The notes below the pieces were generated by a model. The model was not told the origin of the DNA, ran no database searches, and saw only the letters and a program-made list of their open reading frames with translations. A DNA stretch of 64,000 nucleotides, taken from assembly GCA_030770425.1 (NCBI GenBank), contig JASJFT010000008.1, positions 1-64,000 on the forward strand, read 5' to 3'. Positions 11,678-24,011 of the stretch are shown piece by piece. How positions within the stretch are numbered: the first letter of the stretch is position 1; each line of letters opens with the position of its first letter. The translations under genes and the position numbers were made by a program. Source of the DNA: Darksidea phi (lineage: Eukaryota > Ascomycota > Dothideomycetes > Pleosporales > Lentitheciaceae).

Positions 11678-14186
11678 GTGCAGCCACGTCGGTCAGCGCT
11701 GTCGCGAGACGGTGTTGGCTATGCCCTCATTGGATGAGACATACTACCACGGCCTCGATTCGGTCTGGCTTGCCTGGTGCGCATTTGCCCGCTCCCTGTT
11801 ACGAGCCACGACCCGTTCCTTTCGATCCTGGGCATTTTAGGACATCGATATCCCGGTACCACACGTTTGTCTTCCAGGGACCTCATTCGACATGGTGTAC
11901 GGCCGAAAAGGTACGCAATTAGGCAGTAGCTTGTCAGCAATCCGGTCTAGGCTTTCGGTGACGGAAGTTTGAAGTAAAGGCGGATGCAAGCATCACGACG
12001 TTTACGCAAGACGATGACGATAATTATCTCGACCTTAATCATACCCCCAGCTGAGATTCCACGCGCCACCTGCGGTGATCTTTTCTCTTCGAGGCGCCGG
12101 CGCCGCGTGCTCGCGTGGGACAAAAACGGAGTCTTTCATCGCAGTTGCATAACTGCCCGGCGTTGCATCTTCTTTCGGGCCAGCATCCTCGCGCTATTGA
12201 TACCTTGGTCTTTCTGTTAAAAAAATTTCCCTTGCTGCTACTGCTGCTATCGTGGATAAAAGAGATGGTTTGGCTTTGTATTGCAGCCCCCCTCTACCCC
12301 TTCACGGTTTCTCGATTTTTGCACCATCTAGCTCTTCGGACCGGGCTGCGGTCAGCGTTGGAAAGCATTTCCTGCGGGTGTGCTCTGTGCTCGCAACGCA
12401 CGGAAATCTCTCGGTGGTTCGATGCGCGCGCGGCAAACTTCATCGCCCGGATGGTTGGTTGCGACACTTGAGTCGTTGCTTTTCGGATGGTTTGAGCGCT
12501 TTTTTTTTATTTTATTTTCGGAGGACAGTACAGCACAGCGGTTGCTGCGATGCTATTGGTGGAGGCTCACACCAGCAGAGAATGCGCAATGCTTTCTCTT
12601 GGGTGACGGGTGTATCTTGCAACTAAAACTTCATACCTACTCTATAATAGCAGGGAATATGCCCGCTGAAACACACAGTGTCTATGCTCCTCGTCAATTT
12701 TCCCATTTGCACGACTTGCGCTAATGCTCGTATTGGTAGGTGAACACGTCGCTACTTTTCTTTTTGCCTTTCCAACGCCTCTGGACCAGCCAGTCGGGTA
12801 TCATGCAGGCTGTATGCCTGTAACGGCGCCTTTCGGAGGAGGCTAGCTGGCTAAAATAAACAAAATAAAAAATAAAAATAAAAATATCAGATTCTGGGGT
12901 GTGCGCATGCTGCAGGACTGCAGGGCGTGGCAATGCTGCTGCAATGCAACTCGGGGAGTAATTGCGGCTGTTCACGGTGGCAAAATACTGCTAGATTGGA
13001 TCACTTCATTTGGATATTGCAGTGGTTGCTTCTGGCACCCATGCACGTACAGAGACGAAACTCACCAAGCTGTCGGGACAGCTTGCCCTCTTTCGACTCT
13101 TTGGGTTGGGCTTTTGGGCGAGCGTAGGGTTCAGCTCGACACGACTCTTGGGAGGTGAGATTAAGGCGTGGGTAAGCGGGCAGAGGTGGCCAACAGCAAG
13201 ACGTGAATTGGCCGTCTGACGGGGCGGGATTGGCAGCGGCGATGGGTGCGACCGTATTCGGTCATGAAGGGGCTGAATGGGGAATGGATGAATGGATGCG
13301 TGGGCTGGGAGGTGACATATTGGGTTTTCAACGCAGGGTTGCGCCGGGGTCTCGGGTCGCATTGTCATATTGCGTGGCATGCAGGTGGGTGTGGTAATTC
13401 TGGAGAGGCAAAATGCAGTGTGTCTCATGCAGAGGCGATGTGGCCTCTTCCTGCAGACGGTGATGGTGTGGTCATGCACACGTGCTGGGATGGCGATGGC
13501 AGCCCATGTTTGATGATGGAAGGTGACTCGCGTTGGTGTTTGGTCTTGGTTTGGTGCCGACTGGTCGGTACGGATGGCGGCCGAGCCCCTTCTCCCGTTG
13601 GTCTGTCCCTGTTGCCGTGCCGCGGCTCCGAGCGTAGCAGGCCGACTGACCGCGCCAGTTGCCGTGCTGAGAATACTGAGACCCGCCCAGCAGTCAAATC
13701 TCCCCGACTTCGAACCGGCTCTTTTTGAACCTGTGCGTCTGTGTGAGCTGGCGGCTACTGGCGGCTGCTGTACCACCTATGCTAAGACATGGCAAGTTCC
13801 GTGCATCGGGGCCTTGTCCAGCACGCGCTCGCGAGCATCGACAAACACTCTCCGATTGACAGTCCGACCGGCACCGCTCATCGCCGAAAACTCTCTCCCC
13901 CCTTCCCTTGTCCCAGAGATTCCATTGCCATTCGCCATTCTGACGAATCCCAGTCGTGGCTGGCCATGCCATCGGCACGCACCGCTCCCCACGCGCCCAG
14001 CCGCCCATGACATCTCTCGCCATGTGTGCTCCTGCAGGCGTCGTCCTCCCTTCGCAACCGTCAAACTCAAACCCGTTGGCGCGACTCATGACCGACAGCT
14101 GCCAGCAGCCCCGGACCTGCACCCTACCCGGGCTTTTGCCGCTCCCTTCCATCACCCATAGCCCGCTCGCCAACTCTAACATTTCC

Positions 14187-14251
14187 ATCCTCCGTTTCCG
14201 TCCTCCGTTTCCGTCCTCCGTTTCCGTCTTCCGTTTCCATCCTCCGCTTTC
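14187..14251. repeat. Tandem repeat, five 13-bp pyrimidine-rich units
   Basis: Five successive 13-bp units of the type GTCCTCCGTTTCC occur, with single-base differences at the start of units one and five and within unit four. The plus strand is almost purely pyrimidine. Such tracts are common in fungal intergenic DNA and can affect nucleosome positioning. Confidence 0.85.
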
Positions 14252-14550
14252 GCCACCTTCACCCCTATTCCAGAAGCCTCCCCGGTCGATTTTCTGCATC
14301 CGGAAGCCATGTTTGTCGTTTTGAGAAGGGTCTGGGGCCGGGTGGCTGGCGGCGTATGCGCGTTGCTGGACGGCTATGCCGAGCGAGGACGACGTGGCGC
14401 CCACGTGGCTAACTACTTGAGAATGAGCAAACAGAGTTTGTGAAAAAAAGATCCCGCGGGTCTGGTAACTTTCCGTTCGTGAGAACGGAATTAACTTTGC
14501 GCCTTGAAGCCCTGAGCGGCGATTATCCTGGAATCTGTGCTGCGCTACTG

Positions 14551-14619
14551 ACTATTACATTATAGCGCCTCTAACTATTACATTATAGCGCCTCTAACTA
14601 TTACATTATAGCGCCTCTA
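14551..14619. repeat. Tandem repeat, three perfect 23-bp units
   Basis: Three identical 23-bp units starting ACTATTACATTATAGCGCC lie head to tail, at 14551-14573, 14574-14596 and 14597-14619. Perfect identity suggests recent expansion. Each unit contains TTACATTATAG, which is not a known element to me. Confidence 0.95.
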
Positions 14620-15381
14620 TCATCAAGTGTCCGCCACCAACCCCGTCCGATACCGAATGTCCACCTCCGGCACTGTCATCACGATTCAGACCCTTTGTTT
14701 CCGGTCTTTTGTGCATGGCATTCCCTGCTTTCGCATAGAGTTTATACGGCAAGTCTCGCTTCCTTGATTCTATCCTATTAGCTGCGTTGTGATGACAGAC
14801 GCTGGGGGCCATATGAGTCGGCCTTTTTCTATTTGCCCTTTGGGCGAGTGGGGGAGGTGGACCATGGATTCAAAACCAGCAAATTTTATATCTTCTCATT
14901 TTTCTGATGATGCACTCCTTTAGCATGATCGCTGCACACTCCCAGTAGACACTTGAAGCTAATGTTCTGCAGTGATTACGTCGGTCTACTGCTGGCTTGG
15001 ACGGAACGCCGTCATGGTGTCCTACCTCTTGAAGCTAGCAAGCCCGGGCGTGTGTCCTGTCCTCTGATACATAGCACACATGTAGGAGCGGGTGCTCGTG
15101 CCAGCTAGTCCTTTATTTCTTATGCCTTTTTGACCGCTACTATTTTGACATATTTTTTTAAACACATGGCTACTTCATGCGGTTGACCTTCGTGACCAAT
15201 GCTTAAAGTGTGCCGCCGAGAGGCTGCGAAGTTTCAGTCACGTGGTGGCGCGCTAATGCCAAGCGCTAGCGCTTTTCGTTACCGTTTCATTAACCCTCAG
15301 CTTCTCCAACCTCAACAATCAACTGCGCCACATTGCTTCTTTTAGATTGCATCCGACATTTTCATATACCCGCGGTACATC

Positions 15382-16650
15382 ATGGATAGCAACGATTCAC
15401 CTAAGACGGAGTGGTATAGACGTTCGTCCGCCAACAGCTCCCATGAAGAGCAACTGCAAAGGTAAATTACGCCTAATCAGCAAAGCCTAAATACTGACTC
15501 GAATCAGTCTTGCGAACAAGCGAAGTGCCGTGCAGAAGGAGTAAGAACATGCGCCAAGTCCAGACTTTAACGGTACCAATTCGTTGTTAGGATCGAAACA
15601 GTGGCGCACAATTTGGCAGACCTTCATCTTCAAGGTGGCGAACTAGAACACCAAATGCGCCTCTCAATCTTCCGCTCCTCCCTTATCGAATGCCGTGCTT
15701 TCGCCAGAGAATTTCACGCTAGGCTCCCTCCAGAACTGCGCAACCTCGTCTATTCGTTCGCCTGGACCCCCAAACTCATAGCTAAGGCTTCCCAGAAGTG
15801 GCACGTTGCTGTCACGTCGTCTTCAGATACGGCGCCGTGGATGCGTGACAGAGACGACAGATTGTATAAGAATTTTCATTGGAAGGGGATGACGCTGTGG
15901 GTTCTTCCCCCTTTCGTCGGCTGCAAGGTTGCCCGAGAAGCTGCAGCTTTCTACTATAGCAGGCTGCCAGCTGATATTGTCGGGCCAAAGTACATCTACC
16001 TCCTTGAAAAGCTTCTGACGGTGGATCATTTGTTCATGGGCATCGTACCGGCGGACCACATCCGCTGCCTCGAACTCCGCGTCTCTGCGTCCTCTTGCCG
16101 ACTGCTCTCGGAGAAATCTTGCGCATGGTGGATGTCGGCAGAAGGCTTAGTTATCCTCTGCCAAAACTTCAACGCGCTAGACAAGCTGAGACTCAAGAAC
16201 GACTTCCACTTGGACGTCACCATCGCCAGCAATATGAGCGGGTCACAGGCGTACAAGGTGGTTGAGGCGCTACAGCCTGTATGCTCTAAACTCAAAAAAG
16301 CGGGCGCAAACATTCGCCTCTGGGGTCGTCTAAAAGAAACATATGGCTATACGATCCGTGACATTTCAGACTTGCTGGAGAGGACTGGGGATATCGCGGT
16401 GCCACCTCCAATGGAATTGGATGACGACTCTGGAGAGGGTACGTCGAGCCCCAATTCCAGCGCATCGGTCGCGGCAAGCTTTATAGACTCCGACGCTAGC
16501 TCCCTCAGAGCGTTGAGCATTTACCGCGTCCGTGACTCTGACCTTTCTAGCGATAGCAGCTCTGTGAGTTCGGGAGACGTTAGCTCTGAGATTTCGGACG
16601 ACGATAGCTCTGAGAGTTCGGACGACGACAGCTCTGACTTTTCGGCATGA
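15382..16650 (+). CDS. Hypothetical protein with F-box-like LPPELRNLVY motif and acidic Ser-rich tail
   Basis: Three exons (15382-15461, 15508-15540, 15591-16650) encode 390 residues. I do not recognise the family with confidence. Residues 1-40 are hydrophilic. Around residue 80 the sequence reads RLPPELRNLVYSFAW, the pattern shared by many fungal F-box-like or LPxELR-type hypothetical proteins, which supports a role as a protein-interaction adaptor without proving it. The middle has alternating hydrophobic residues typical of a folded globular domain. The last 60 or so residues are a low-complexity run of Ser, Asp and Glu (repeats such as SSESSDDDSS), a likely casein kinase 2 substrate. There is no signal peptide or membrane segment. 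Both introns are about 50 bp. The repeat element at 16931 lies about 280 bp beyond the stop codon. Confidence 0.75.
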
Positions 16651-16930
16651 GTTCTCGCAAATATGCACATCGCTAGGTCACATTATGTTCGTAGAGATGA
16701 CCCGTAGATTACGTATCCGAATTACCACTAGTGTATGATGCCAAACTCGAGCGTGCTTGTATACGTTAGCGTAATGGCTACAGTGTCGGCCGTGTGCTCC
16801 GAACTCGCTCGCAGCGTAGCATATTTGAGCACCGTTCACACAGGACAATCGCTTCGAGCTGCACACAACACCCACCAAAACCACGATCAAGCCAAGGAGA
16901 AATGCTAAAGACGCTTAGCAATATTATCAT
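16651..16930. other. Spacer before dispersed repeat copy 1
   Basis: No gene is seen. The last 11 bases, AATATTATCAT at 16920-16930, recur exactly after the repeat at 17223-17233. Confidence 0.4.
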
Positions 16931-17222
16931 TTAGTTTGGATTTGCATAGTGGGAGTGTTTTTTGTAAGGTCCGCACGAAACACAGTAGAAGTTTGTACAC
17001 AGTAGAGGTGCTATACCCACACCTTATACACGATAATAGAGCTGCAGAGCTGTACACAGTACGACGAGGTCATGTTTCGAACATCGAACATTGAGGCGGT
17101 TGAGAGACCAACAGCGGTAGCGATGATGAGTTAGCACACCCACACTACCGCCCACAGTATAAAACTTGCCTGCGATGATACCAGCATCCCACTCACTACA
17201 TCTGTCTCTTATCTTCAGTACT
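16931..17222 (+). repeat. Dispersed repeat, copy 1 (solo-LTR-like or small non-autonomous element)
   Basis: This segment of roughly 290 bp is clearly homologous, in the same orientation, to 37111-37424. Shared blocks include GGATTTGCATAGTGGGAG, GTAAGGTCCGCACGAAACAC and CTATACCCACACCTTATACA. Near its 3' end is a TATAAAA box (17158-17164), the arrangement seen in the U3 part of a long terminal repeat. There is no open frame shared with copy 2 and no inverted repeat at the ends. Identical 11-bp direct repeats (16920-16930, 17223-17233) flank it and could be a target-site duplication, though this is longer than the 4-6 bp usual for LTR elements. Relative to copy 2 it lacks about 30 bp in the middle. 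Confidence 0.75.
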
Positions 17223-17928
17223 AATATTATCATATCTCATCTCACGGCGCACGACCTTTAGCAGAACCAGCACGACCAGCCCTAACATGGGTCGACCCTA
17301 CACGTACAATGCAATGCAATGCAATGCAATTCGATCACAGAACAGACCACCGCTGCGGCCTAAGTAGATGATGGGCTTTAAGCATAATATTCTGTAAATT
17401 AACCCAACCCCTCACTTTAGATTGGTTTTCATTCGTGCTAAGTGGTAGCTCTGGCTCTAGCCCTAGCCCTAGCTCTTGGGCTAACAAGGCCCCTATGGAC
17501 TTTCCTGCTCGTCTCACGCTTGTTATCACTTTCTATATAGATAGATTTTATTTATTATTATTCTTGTTCTTATCGAATACTTTCGAATGACTTTTACGTA
17601 GAATAATATTGGTATGACAGATGCAGTAGCGCGCGTTCACGTACGTTGGTTGGTGGACTCTAAGCTCGGGGGGGGGGAATCTGCTGCATAGAGTAGCTGG
17701 AGTGCCTTCAAAGGATTTCTGGGAAAGCTTTCGACCCGTTTTCTACTCGCCGGAGGTATCAGGACCCAGTTTCTACAGCACACTTCAAATCTTGTAAACG
17801 TGGAATCAATAGATGAACTGGATGGACAAATAAGAATGGAGTGCTCGCTTAACGATGCTTAGGAAGAAGACCACCATCGCAATGCAATGCTGCACCATGC
17901 TAAACACCATCACACCCAACGCTCTTCG
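17223..17928. other. Intergenic region with short simple repeats
   Basis: This spacer contains a GCAAT pentamer microsatellite of about five units (about 17307-17330), a short CCCTAG run (17455-17475), AT-rich patches near 17.53-17.58 kb and a ten-G homopolymer (17668-17677). No gene is seen. Its right part holds the 3' end of the coiled-coil gene transcript. Confidence 0.6.
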
Positions 17929-20900
17929 TTACTCCCCTCTGAAGAACCTCCTCAACGCATTCCTCTTCCTTCTATCCCCACCATCACCCTCGCCGTCAGT
18001 GCTAACCTTACTTTGTCTGCTCATCGGCCTCTCCCCATCTCTACCATGTCCACCCATCCTCAACTTCCCAAAGCTCTTACTAGTCATTGGTCGATAAGAA
18101 GTCGTGGGTCTATGAAAGATTGAAGGGCGGCTAGACATAAGGGCTGCGGAGGTGTTTGGTCGCTCTTCGACGTCGTCCTTTGCTGCGAAGAAAGAGTGGC
18201 GCTTGTGTGTCGAGTTGGAGTGTGGGAGACCCGCGGTTGCAGGACGTGGAGAAGAGGGTGGAAGGAACAAGGAGTGTCGTGCGGTATACGAAGATTGCCG
18301 TTTTTGGAGGACGGTGCGGGTCCGCTTACTGCAACTCGAGTCAGCATCCCAGTTGCAGACAGTACCAAGCACAAGTTTGTAACAAATATATATAGTGTCA
18401 CTTACGGCCGGCCATGTTTCTCTAGATCATGCAGCTGCGCCTCGCTATCCTTTAGGCTCTTCTTGAGATCACTCTTCGCCTTCTTCATGCCTTTGAGTTG
18501 GACAGCAGTCTCGTCTCTCAGCATGCGCACTCGCTCCACTTCTTTTGCCCACGCATTCGTTCCGTCGTCATCGTCGTCGTCTGGAGTAGCGCTGGCTCGG
18601 CTGAATGGACGATCGGGTTGGGCGCTGGGATGGCTTCGCGTGCTGTGCGGTCGCTGACTTGAGATGCTACATGGCCTTGGACTCGGAGCGCTTCGTCCCG
18701 CCGTATCGAATCTTTCCGACTTTTCATCGTCTTGACGACTCTTCGGAGTGGCACACGCAGGGCTGTCTCCTATCTCAGCAGGACTTTGCCATTCCTTCGC
18801 AGCCTCCATATTACGAATCTTCTCCTGGAGTGTATCAACGAGCTCTAGAAATGACCTCTTGCTCTCTTTTAGCTCGCGCAGCTCCACTTCGACGGCAGCG
18901 AATGAAGTAGCAAATTCATCCTTGGTCTTCTGCAGCTCATCAATCGTAACGTCCTTAGCGTGAAGCTCAGACTGCAATCGGCTTTCTAACTCTTTCTCAG
19001 TAGCATGTAGTTGATTGACAGTAGTGTTTCTGGCTTGGATCTCTGATTGTAATCGGCTTTCGTGTGCCTTCTTAAGTTCTTCCATCTCCTGTTCACGAGC
19101 TTGCAGCTGCTCTGTGTAACTACTCTCGCTGCCCAATTGAATGCGTCGAAGCTCCTCTAATTGATCATCTCTGCTCTTGCTCTCGTTCAGTAATCGTTCG
19201 TTGTGTTGCTCTTCAAGCTCTTTGATCGCCTTGATCCTGTCCTGTAAATCCTTGGATTGTTCGTCATGCTTCAACTCAAGCTCCTGAATTGCTTTATCCT
19301 TGTCCTGCAATTCTATCATAAGGCTACTCTTGTCATTGCGAAGACAATCAACTTCTTGCACCTGGTCACTAATATGATGGTGTAGTTCCGAATTCTCGTC
19401 CATCAGGATCTCCAGCTCCTTGTTCCTAGCAGTGAGCCTACGCTTGTACTTGAGCTTGGACGTTCTTGCAGCGCTGATCTTAGCTTCTGATTCCTGCACG
19501 AACTCCTCTAGGCGCTTCTGGCTGTCCTCAACCGCTGCTTCTGCGCCAACCATGTCTTGCTCAACCTGCTCCAAGAAAGCTTCCAGACGAGCATTAGCTG
19601 CCCTCACGGACTTTAGTTCATGTTCCGCAGTGGCAAGACGCTGCGCTAGATCTTTCTCAGATGCATCGAGCTCGGCATTCGTTTGCCGCAATGCGTTGAG
19701 TTCCGTATGAGCCTCAGAGACCCTTGATTCAAGAGCCATTCTTTCCACCTCCACTTCATGGATGCGCGAGTTGCTGGCGTGTAGGTCCTTGTCGAGATTG
19801 GCCTTCGTCTGGGATGCGGATTTTAAACGCTCTTCAAGCTCAGCCGTTGTGGAGTGGAGATCGTCAAGTATTTTATCCGTCTCAGAGATTCTAGATCTAA
19901 GAGCTGCGGTTTCGTTTTCAGATTCACCCAACCGTGAACGGGTTGAGTTTAGCTGTTCCTCAAGCTGAGCCTTCGCCGTGGAAACATCATGGACACGCTC
20001 TTCGACTTCCGTTTTCGCAATGCGCAGAGCTTCCAATTCTTTGTTGAAGTCCGAAAGCCTGGAGCTAAGTATGGCATTGTCGTTCTCAAAAGTATCACCT
20101 CGCGAACGAGCAGTACGGAGATCGCGCTCCAGGCCTATGTTAGACTTGGTCGTTTCGGAAAGCTTGCTTTCAAGCTTGGTCTTTGAATGACGCGAATCTT
20201 CTAGCTCCTTTTCAGCTGTCGAGAGCGCGAATTTGAGCCTGTCTCGTTCGGTATTAACAGTTTCTAGACACACCTTGGAAGCATCAAGCTCGCTCTCAAG
20301 TTTACTGTGCGCGTCTTGCACGCTTCGAAGACGTCCCTCAATCTCCACCTTCGATTCTAATGCAGTCTTGAAGTCGACTTCTAAGCGGGAGAGTGCGGAT
20401 TGAAGGCTAACACCCTCCGATTCTACCGAAACCAAACGCTCTTGGGCTTTTGCGAGCTCCTTGTCCGCATTGACAGAGGCCTGCAACGCATCCTCTAGAT
20501 GCTGTTCAAGCTCCGCATTAGAGCCATGACTTTCGTGTAATTTGGCTTGTAGCTCTGGGAGCTGGGTGTTGAGAGCCGTAACTTCGGCTTGGAGCAAAAC
20601 AAGACGTTCTTCGGCTTCAGACTTCGAACTCTGGCTCAATGATAGTTTCTCTTGCAGCTCGGACCGCTCAGTCTTAATGGCTTCAGTCTCCGATTGAATG
20701 ATAATAAGCTGTTGTTCGAGTTCCGATTTTGATTGCTGACTTTCATGTAAATCATCTCGAAGCTCTAAAAGCTGGGTCGTCAGGCTCGTGCCTTCAGCTT
20801 CCGTGATCGTCAGTCGTAACCGAGTACATTCAAGATCACGCTCCAAGTCGGCTTTGGAGACGAGCGCTCCTTCAAGACGTTCCTCAACTTCGTTTCTGAA

Positions 20901-22960
20901 CTGCTTCGTTTGCTCAAGCTCTTCTCGGAGTGATGTTACTATCTCCTCGGACTCCCGGAGCTTCGTTTGTACATCTACTAATGAAGATTCCAGTGAGGCG
21001 AGCTTGTCGTAGCTGACATCCAACTCTTTCTGCAACTCAAGTGAAGATCGGTGTGAGGTCTCCAAATCCCGCTCCAATGAAATCTTTGCATCTTGCAGAG
21101 ATTCGAGAGCCTTCTGTGTCTTGGCGTCCATCCCCTCCAGAGATTTGATATTGCCTTGGGCGGCTTGCAGTTCGTTTTCCAAGCTATCTCGGGTCTGGCG
21201 CAGGGCATACACTTCAGATTGCAGCTCGTGCTTCTTCTTGACCTCATTGGCAAGCTCGTCTTCTGTGGCCTGAAGCTTCTCTTCCAGCTCTCTCTTCGTA
21301 CGCATCACCTCGTTTAGCTCGGTACGTAGATCCGTATTTGCTTCATTGGACGCCCGAAGATTAGACTCAACTTCAGCCAAAGATGACTGCGCCGTTGCCA
21401 AAGCCGACTCCGTTTCCTTCTTCGATTCTTCTGATTCCTTGAACTCGTTGCGAAGCGCGGAAATGACTCCGCCCGATATCTCGATCCTTTTAGCGGTCTC
21501 TGTGATCTTAGTCTGGAAGAATGTGACCGAGTTCTGTAGAGCGGTGACAGTCTCCCGGCTCTCCTCGAGCTGTGCTGTCAAGGCTCTGCGGTCGCTCTCA
21601 TTCTCATGAATGCGTTGACGAAGGTCGTCCTCCCGGAATCCGGCGGCGTCTAGTCTCTCGTCTAAAGAATGTAGCTTTTCCTCCAGCCCGGTCGAATAGG
21701 TTTCAAGCTTCTGGATGCTTGCCTCGTGATCCATGACATTGCTCTCAAGCATAGCTTTCTCTTTCTCCAGAGAGTCGATAGCCTGTTGCTGAGACTTGCT
21801 CACACCCTGCAGCTGCTCGATCTCCTCGCTCTTACTCTGCAGGTCAGTCCGTAACCCTTCCTCGGACTTCCTTGACGCCTCTAGCTGCGCTTTTGTGGCG
21901 CGCAGGGTCTCCTCTACAGCAGCTCTCGACCGCTCCAGAGTGGCAATGCGTGCCTGGTGGCTACGAATCTCTTCATCCAGGCTCGTTTGTGTCACTTCCA
22001 GGAGACTTGCCGTATCCTGACTCTTTGCGCATTCCGCTTGCAGCTCCTGTATCCTGCTCCGGCACACCGAAAGTGCACGATCAGATTCTCGTTTGGCTCG
22101 TATAAGTCGATTGTCTTCTGTCCGTACATCAGGAGTGCTGTTATCGGGGGTGAAGTCCCAGCCGCTGTTAGCCCACAAAGATGAGGTCGGCCGTGACGGC
22201 GTCTTAGGCGATCCTATCGAGTTGCGGGAAAGCCTCGAAATACTGCGTGTTGGAGGTGATGGAGGTGGAGATAGTGGGATCGGTTGGATGCGGTTTTGTG
22301 TTTGTGGATCCGGGTCGGCATCTAGAGGGGATTATTAGAGAGCCATGTAGTGGGCGAGGTAAAACATTTACACTGAAGAGTCAATCTTGAGGCTTTCTCC
22401 AAACACTCAAGGATATCTTTGTTCCTGTATTCCTCTTCTTCCAAACTTTTGCTCAACTGTTCAATCCTCTTTTCGGCATTGCGCGTAGATAAATAGTTCT
22501 TCTTCCTGCTGCTAGTTAAGCTTCGCGCCGTGGTCGCAATCTGTCTTTCCTTGACAGAAATGTTCACCGCCATGCGAAACGCCAGCCGACGAAGCGAAGA
22601 GATGGACTGCTTCGCCTCCGCTCCAGCGATCTGATGGGCCTTGAGCTGGGCCCGTAAATTATTCCGTTGGTTCTTAATAAAGGATAAATGCGCCCAATTC
22701 GATATAGGAGTGAGCCCATCATCTCGCAAGAGTGGCGTTGCAGGCTGCGAGTCCTCCACATCCACGCCTGGAGTCCCTGGGCCCTTATGCTTGAGATGCT
22801 CCAAAATAAAACTCTCGGTCATGGATATCGATCGCTCCATCAGAGGCGTAGACAATGGACGTTCCATCTTCGGTACGCGGGAAGGTAGTATATTTTCCAG
22901 CGCGGTGCTGTGGTGGGATGCATGGCCATCGTTATCAGAGACGTACGGATCAAATGCCAT
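17929..22960 (-). CDS. Very long coiled-coil protein (1,634 residues), function unknown
   Basis: Three exons on the minus strand (22960-22372, 22321-18406, 18328-17929) join in frame. The first 90 residues are polar and disordered. About residues 90-195 form a basic helical block (SFIKNQRNNLRAQLKAHQ onward) that looks like a conserved domain. A Ser/Pro-rich linker follows. From about residue 260 to 1375 the protein is nearly continuous heptad-type coiled coil rich in Glu, Leu, Lys, Ser and Arg, with recurring units of the type AxLEERLxSA. A Pro/Ser linker (about 1380-1450), a short second coiled coil and a basic tail ending RRKRNALRRFFRGE complete it. No motor, GRIP, kinase or membrane segment is visible. 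Such proteins act as tethers or scaffolds at Golgi, spindle pole or septal pore. Any Uso1- or SPA-like name would be a guess. The second intron removes an in-frame TAA directly after the end of exon 2. Confidence 0.85.
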
Positions 22961-24011
22961 GTCGAAGAAGAGAGTTAATTGGATATGAGGTGAGTAGACA
23001 GGGCCGTGTTTCTAATTGCGGCTAAGAATGTTGGGCTGTGGCTGGCGGTGTGCCACGCGACAGCGAATGCAGCGCTGTTGATTTGTTGTAAGGCTGGTCG
23101 ACGTGTTGTGCGGTGAGCGGATTGTCACGCGAGGACTCGGAAAAGGAAAACACGGCCGCAAAAAGAAAATCGAGCAAGAAGAAGAGACGGCAAAGGCGGC
23201 AGAGACGAGTACAGGAGACGCAAGGAGACGCAAGGAGAGGATCAGTAAAACGCGAGAGGCGTTCGTAGCCTCAATCGACGGACGAACAAAAGAACCGCCA
23301 GGGTGTCGTCATGGCAGAATGATGAGAGAAAGAGGGAGGGCGTCAGAGGTTGACCACTCGGCGGTGCATCCGAGACGACCCTGCGTGCGCGAAAAAATTG
23401 GCGTTCTTTGGGGGGCCGTGTGGGCATGGATAATGCCGCCTCAGACCATCGTGGGGCGACGTGTGTGGGCAGCGCCGGGTGCCTGAATGTTGAGAAGGCG
23501 CTAATAAGCGCACCGAAGGAGCCCCGTCATGCGCTGCACCCTCTACCGCGCGATAACCGACGTCAGCCATGAGATGTTTTAGGCGTTTCTAAGTCATGAC
23601 ATCTTTCATTGTTCATGTCAGTCATGGTTGACGGACCGATGCAGAAATTGGGCGCTTTTCATTTGTTGTTGCGCTAGCTGTATCCGGCTACATTATTCGT
23701 CAGTGCAATCCTGGCATCGATCGTACATGTGTAGATCGAGGACCCGGCAATGGAAGATCCCTCCCGGTGGAAGGGTGCTTGGTGAGCCTTCTTGAGGCGT
23801 GCATGTTGCACGGAGCTCTAAGGAGGTAGGCTGTGAGGCCATAGCGTAGTGGATCCGCCGGACGTGGAGTAATGATATCACCAACTCCCTGGCGGGCATC
23901 ATTCGACTGTGCGGTGTTGACTATGTATAATACACTAAAATCGGTCCTCCATACATTGGCATACCCAAGGCGCCTGACTTCGTAAAGTGCAAACCCATCT
24001 TGCGTTCCTAC
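22961..24011. other. Intergenic region between coiled-coil and acyl-CoA dehydrogenase genes
   Basis: The part next to 22960 should be the promoter of the coiled-coil gene, and the part next to 24011 the 3' end of the dehydrogenase transcript. Open frames here show no domain. No repeat or RNA gene is recognised. Confidence 0.5.

Larger units (their letters stand above)
11678..15381. other. 3.7-kb non-coding region downstream of laeA
   Basis: No convincing gene was found. Minus-strand open frames at 13006-13776 (256 codons) and 13694-14404 (236 codons) are long but compositionally simple, carry no domain and overlap one another. The region holds two short tandem repeats (14187-14251 and 14551-14619) and AT-rich patches near 12.2-12.9 and 14.9-15.2 kb. 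The last 100 bp or so form the promoter of the gene at 15382. Confidence 0.5.

Noticed and set aside
13006..14404. Two long minus-strand open frames (256 and 236 codons)
   Set aside because: They overlap in different frames, have biased composition, no domain and no upstream/downstream exon logic; probable GC-driven chance frames.
17307..17330. GCAAT pentamer run as a regulatory array
   Set aside because: A simple microsatellite of about five units with no relation to a nearby start codon.
17455..17475. Telomere-like repeat
   Set aside because: The unit is CCCTAG and not the fungal telomeric CCCTAA, and only about three units are present.
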